The translations under genes were made by a program, and so were the position numbers. Under the pieces are notes generated by a model. The model was not told where the DNA came from. It saw only the letters and a program-made list of their open reading frames with translations, and ran no database searches. This document shows, piece after piece, positions 60,955 through 64,000 of a stretch of DNA of 64,000 nt. The stretch's first letter is position 1, and every line of letters starts with the position of its first letter. The stretch is from Cladorhizidae sp. MBARI D1340-BT2 (taxonomy: Eukaryota > Porifera > Demospongiae > Poecilosclerida > Cladorhizidae): positions 30,397,863 to 30,461,862 of the forward strand of contig JAQNBH010000006.1 in the NCBI GenBank assembly GCA_028752905.1, given 5' to 3'.

Positions 60955-61456
60955 ATTTTTTTACTGCTTATATCTTGGAATCATCTTCCCTCATAAACTT
61001 CAGCAACTTATAAGAATTCCTATCACTATTGTCGTTGTGGCTGCTAATTCCAAATCCCTGTCTAGGAAAGAATTCGAGGAATGATGGTTTAGTAGCCATT
61101 GCTAAGAACTGCTAAGCATCTCACTTAAATTGCGTGTTGTGTGTGCAGGTAGCTAATACTACACAGAATCCTTGTGATACTGCATCTGTTTATGCTGCTT
61201 GTAGGAAACTATTGCATATTTCCATATACATAACTACAAGTAATAATTACCTACTTGAATGTATGCTTGCATAAAGATATAAATATTATCCAGTTAGCAA
61301 TTCCATTCTTATTTACATAGCATTAGAGATTCAAGCCTTCATGGACTATCCTTGTCACAACTGTCAAGCAAAGATAACAGGGCACTCGACCTTCAAAATT
61401 AATTCACTGCTACGAAAGGAACTAAGGCATCTGGAATGATCCTAACACTGTCTTTT

Positions 61457-61726
61457 TCAAAAAGTTTGCTTGGGCAAAAAAATTAACTGGGTTGTGAGGC
61501 TCGTTATGGAAAGGCAAGGATCCTGATCTAGTAGAAGCACTAGAAACATGTTAAGCAATATTGCCAGCCATAATAAAACACAAACACAGAATCTCCAACT
61601 ACTTGTACTATTCATTGCACTGCCTGGCACCAGAATGTTAGCAGTTGAATTGGAATGGACTTCCCTGGCTGCTGGGGAGCCACTCTCGAGAGTCTGAACT
61701 GAAGCCAAGACCACCAAGATCACCAT
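61457..61726 (-). CDS. Putative membrane-type protein or exon, 89 residues
   Basis: Starts MVILVVLASVQTLESGSPAA, which resembles a signal peptide, followed by an Asn/Ser-rich part with a glycosylation-type NST. A hydrophobic segment VLLWLAILLNMFLVLLLDQD follows near residue 50-68. The truncated inverted copy in B (11183-11373) has the same frame open. Family unknown. It may be a small secreted or membrane protein, or one exon of a larger gene. About the first 30 residues lie beyond the B match. Confidence 0.45.
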   Translation of the reverse strand: MVILVVLASVQTLESGSPAAREVHSNSTANILVPGSAMNSTSSWRFCVCVLLWLAILLNMFLVLLLDQDPCLSITSLTTQLIFLPKQTF

Positions 61727-61889
61727 AACTTTTCTGTGTTCAGTTATTTATCACAACCTTTTTGAAATAGAAAGCCAAAGTTTGTACTTGTCATCAATAG
61801 GAGCATCTAGCCCTAGATGCCTACTACTCTAATGCCCTAGCAGTTTTAGAACATCTATAACTTTTGACAAACATCAGATGAAGAATTGC

Positions 61890-63345
61890 CAAGAAATATA
61901 TATATACCATGAGATGTGTTTTTTATCTCTCATTTTTCTCAGCTAATGTTCATTGTGTATTAGTGTCAAGTTAAACAGAAACTTGGAGCTCTGGAGACTG
62001 ATAATGTATTTAGGATGTATGTGGTGAAAAATGGAAATCATTGACTTCTTTTAAACTCAGACAGTTTGTCCACCTGTACTTTATATATGCACACACTTTA
62101 TTATATAGAGGACCATGATACAACTGTGATTTATTATCCCTACATATATAGTATGAATGCATTCTTGATTTATATTTTGATTACTGTAACTTTAGACCCT
62201 GGATTGCCTACAAGTGCTGGTACAAATATTGGGACATCAGAGGTGTTCCATTCAAAAGATCCATACAGGTGGATACTCTATTGTTGTATTTTCTTGATAT
62301 AATGAATGTTTTATTTTTGAGACTCCATCCTTCCCTGATGAGCAATCCAGTGAGAATCTCGGTAGGTGTAACTAAGTTTGGAATACTGGATTTATTCAAT
62401 CTGTTTATTTTTCCATGTGGATAATTTTTACACAAATTGATCCATACAATAAACGTGCTTTCATTAAATTAATCAAGAAGCACGAAGGATCAAGAAGCAC
62501 AAAGGTTATATTTTTCATCAGGTTATACAAGATAAAGGGATTTAATTTAGAAGTTATATAATTTCAAGATGAAATATATGCCAAAGGAAATGCTACATGA
62601 AATATTGTGTTCATATCCTATTTTTCTCAGCTCATGTTCAAAGATGTCAGTCAAGAAAGTAGGATTACTCTGACAATTTTTACATATGCTCTACAAAAAC
62701 ATTGTTTAAATGGGCAAGCACTCTTTTAAAACACAATGGGAAAAGTAGGTCCTAAAACTACACCACTCTAGTATGGCACCAAACATTGATTGCATTAGCT
62801 AGTATGCACACAGTATAAACGCATTCTAAAATGTCCCTTTTTTTTCCAGGATTGCCTACAAATGATGTTCCAACATTTGGTCTCTTAGTATTATTGTGTT
62901 TTCTTGCTTATTTTAATGTGTTGCTTTGTTAATCCTACAGGCTCTATCCTTGACTGGTGAGCAAGCCTATGAAATTCCTGGTATGTTTGGAATACTGTTT
63001 AGATGAGGTGTTTATGACAAAATTATCTCAGAACAAATAAAGAAATTTTGTAATGTCATTGTCATAAGAACCCTAATAATGTATAGGATAGCTTGATTAG
63101 AACATCTGTGAGATTTACATCAATATGAATACATGCTGAGAAATATGTCATATGAAAGATTGTGTCTATTGATAACCCATTTTTCTCAGATCATGTCACA
63201 AACATTAAATTTGCACTTCAGTTTGCATAGGAACATAGTCAGCACCTTCCACATTACAAGTATCCACTATGCAATTTTCTCTGATGACTGGATGCTTGTA
63301 GCGACCACTCAGTGCATCATAGTATGTGACAGATAGGAAAGATAG
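61890..63345 (+). CDS. Array of small repeated exons, host-gene fragment
   Basis: Related candidate exons recur on the plus strand: about 62193-62265 (PGLPTSAGTNIGTSEVFHSK) and 62851-62880 (LPTNDVPTF); 62319-62358 (TPSFPDEQSSENL) and 62940-62980 (ALSLTGEQAYEIP). A third series has acceptors TTTTTCTCAG at about 61939, 62630 and 63188. Spacing of 550-690 bp suggests tandem duplication of an exon module. Phases fit for the 62358 to 62851 join but not for every junction. Family unknown; EQAYEIP looks like a tyrosine-based motif, but that is only a resemblance. Confidence 0.4.
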
Positions 63346-64000
63346 AAGGAAAGTTAGCAATAAAAATCCATTGGTAGACTTTGTTGAACCTGAAGTCGAC
63401 TACTTGATAGTTTTAATCAATGAGGGGATCAATAACACCTTAGCTAAAGTAGAGGCACCAGCTAGACATTGAAACAACCAGCAAATCCTCACCTAGGGCT
63501 AACTAACCTCTAACGTTATTGCAATGGTAACACAAACAGCAAATCCTCACCAAGAGCTAACTAACTTCTATCTTCATTGCCATGGTAACACAGTGTGTGC
63601 ATTTTACTATCATCATTCAAATTTCATAATTCAAGCACCCACCTTAGATGTTCAAGGCGAGTTAGTAGTTCGACTCCCTTTATTTACCTTAGGATAGATA
63701 TGTATCTTTATAGCCAGGTATTGCACTGGTACTCAATAGAGGTTGATAAAAAAAATCATGTCTTAGCTCTAACTTATTTAAGCAGTTTCTTATCATCCTG
63801 ATGGTAGTTTCTTCCATCTTTAGCTCAAAAAGGAATTCCAGCTTACCATGATACTTCACTATGGTAGTGCCTGGTGGACATTAAAAAAAATCCCGGAAAT
63901 TTATTTTAAGTCTATCCATAACAAACTAAAATTGGTAAAGAACATAAACACAATAATTGAATTGTATGTGTGGAGCTAATCTGAGAGCTGAATCAGCAGC
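63343..64000. other. Right edge, short direct repeat
   Basis: CAGCAAATCCTCACC is duplicated at about 63479 and 63537 within a roughly 58-bp direct repeat that also contains GCTAACTAAC and CATGGTAACACA-type blocks. No gene is supported in the last 650 bp. Confidence 0.6.

Larger units (their letters stand above)
47600..61637. repeat. Inverted duplication block B'
   Basis: Reverse copy of 11181-19542, enlarged by a hAT-like insertion (50610-52036) and by a segment (about 55200-60945) that contains a Ginger-type transposon and is absent from B. Confidence 0.95.

Overview
The window looks like a metazoan nuclear locus packed with transposable elements, most plausibly from an early-branching marine invertebrate such as a sponge. 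That placement is inference from the AT-rich sequence, short GT-AG introns and the mix of transposon families; no marker gene fixes it. There is no bacterial operon, rRNA, tRNA gene or CRISPR array. The only host-gene-like pieces are fragments: coiled-coil exons, an array of small repeated exons at the right end, a membrane-type ORF, and several unidentified exon-like ORFs.

The large-scale structure is two long inverted duplications. Block A (1-6881, running off the left edge) is repeated in reverse as A' (34557-41757). Block B (11181-19542) is repeated in reverse as B' (47600-61637). The order is A B A' B', so this is not one simple palindrome. A carries a piggyBac 5' part and a hAT element with 5-bp target duplications. 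B carries an 18-bp satellite, a coiled-coil gene fragment and a foldback repeat with hammerhead-like motifs. Each copy also has insertions whose empty site survives in the other copy: a 1.0-kb element only in B and a 1.4-kb hAT-like element only in B'. B' also holds a 4.9-kb Ginger/GIN transposon inside a longer segment that B lacks.

Between A and B lies a minus-strand Ty3/Gypsy element (6882-11182) truncated at both outer ends. The central part (19543-34556) holds a second, plus-strand Gypsy-like relic (about 25280-28365), several tandem arrays, and two complete foldback elements (32402-34030) whose single arms also occur in A and A'. In both Gypsy elements integrase-type sequence lies upstream of reverse transcriptase, the unusual order known from Gmr1-like elements. 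Between A' and B' are the rest of a piggyBac gene (41262-43155) and an almost complete Merlin transposon with introns (43581-45282), inserted in a minisatellite.

Nearly all transposon genes are broken by stops, frameshifts or deletions. The best preserved are the Merlin transposase (one apparent frameshift), the Ulp1 and PHD domains and integrase core of the Ginger element, and the coiled-coil exon pair in B. The inverted copies may be real duplications or two diverged haplotypes wrongly joined in assembly; the sequence alone cannot decide.
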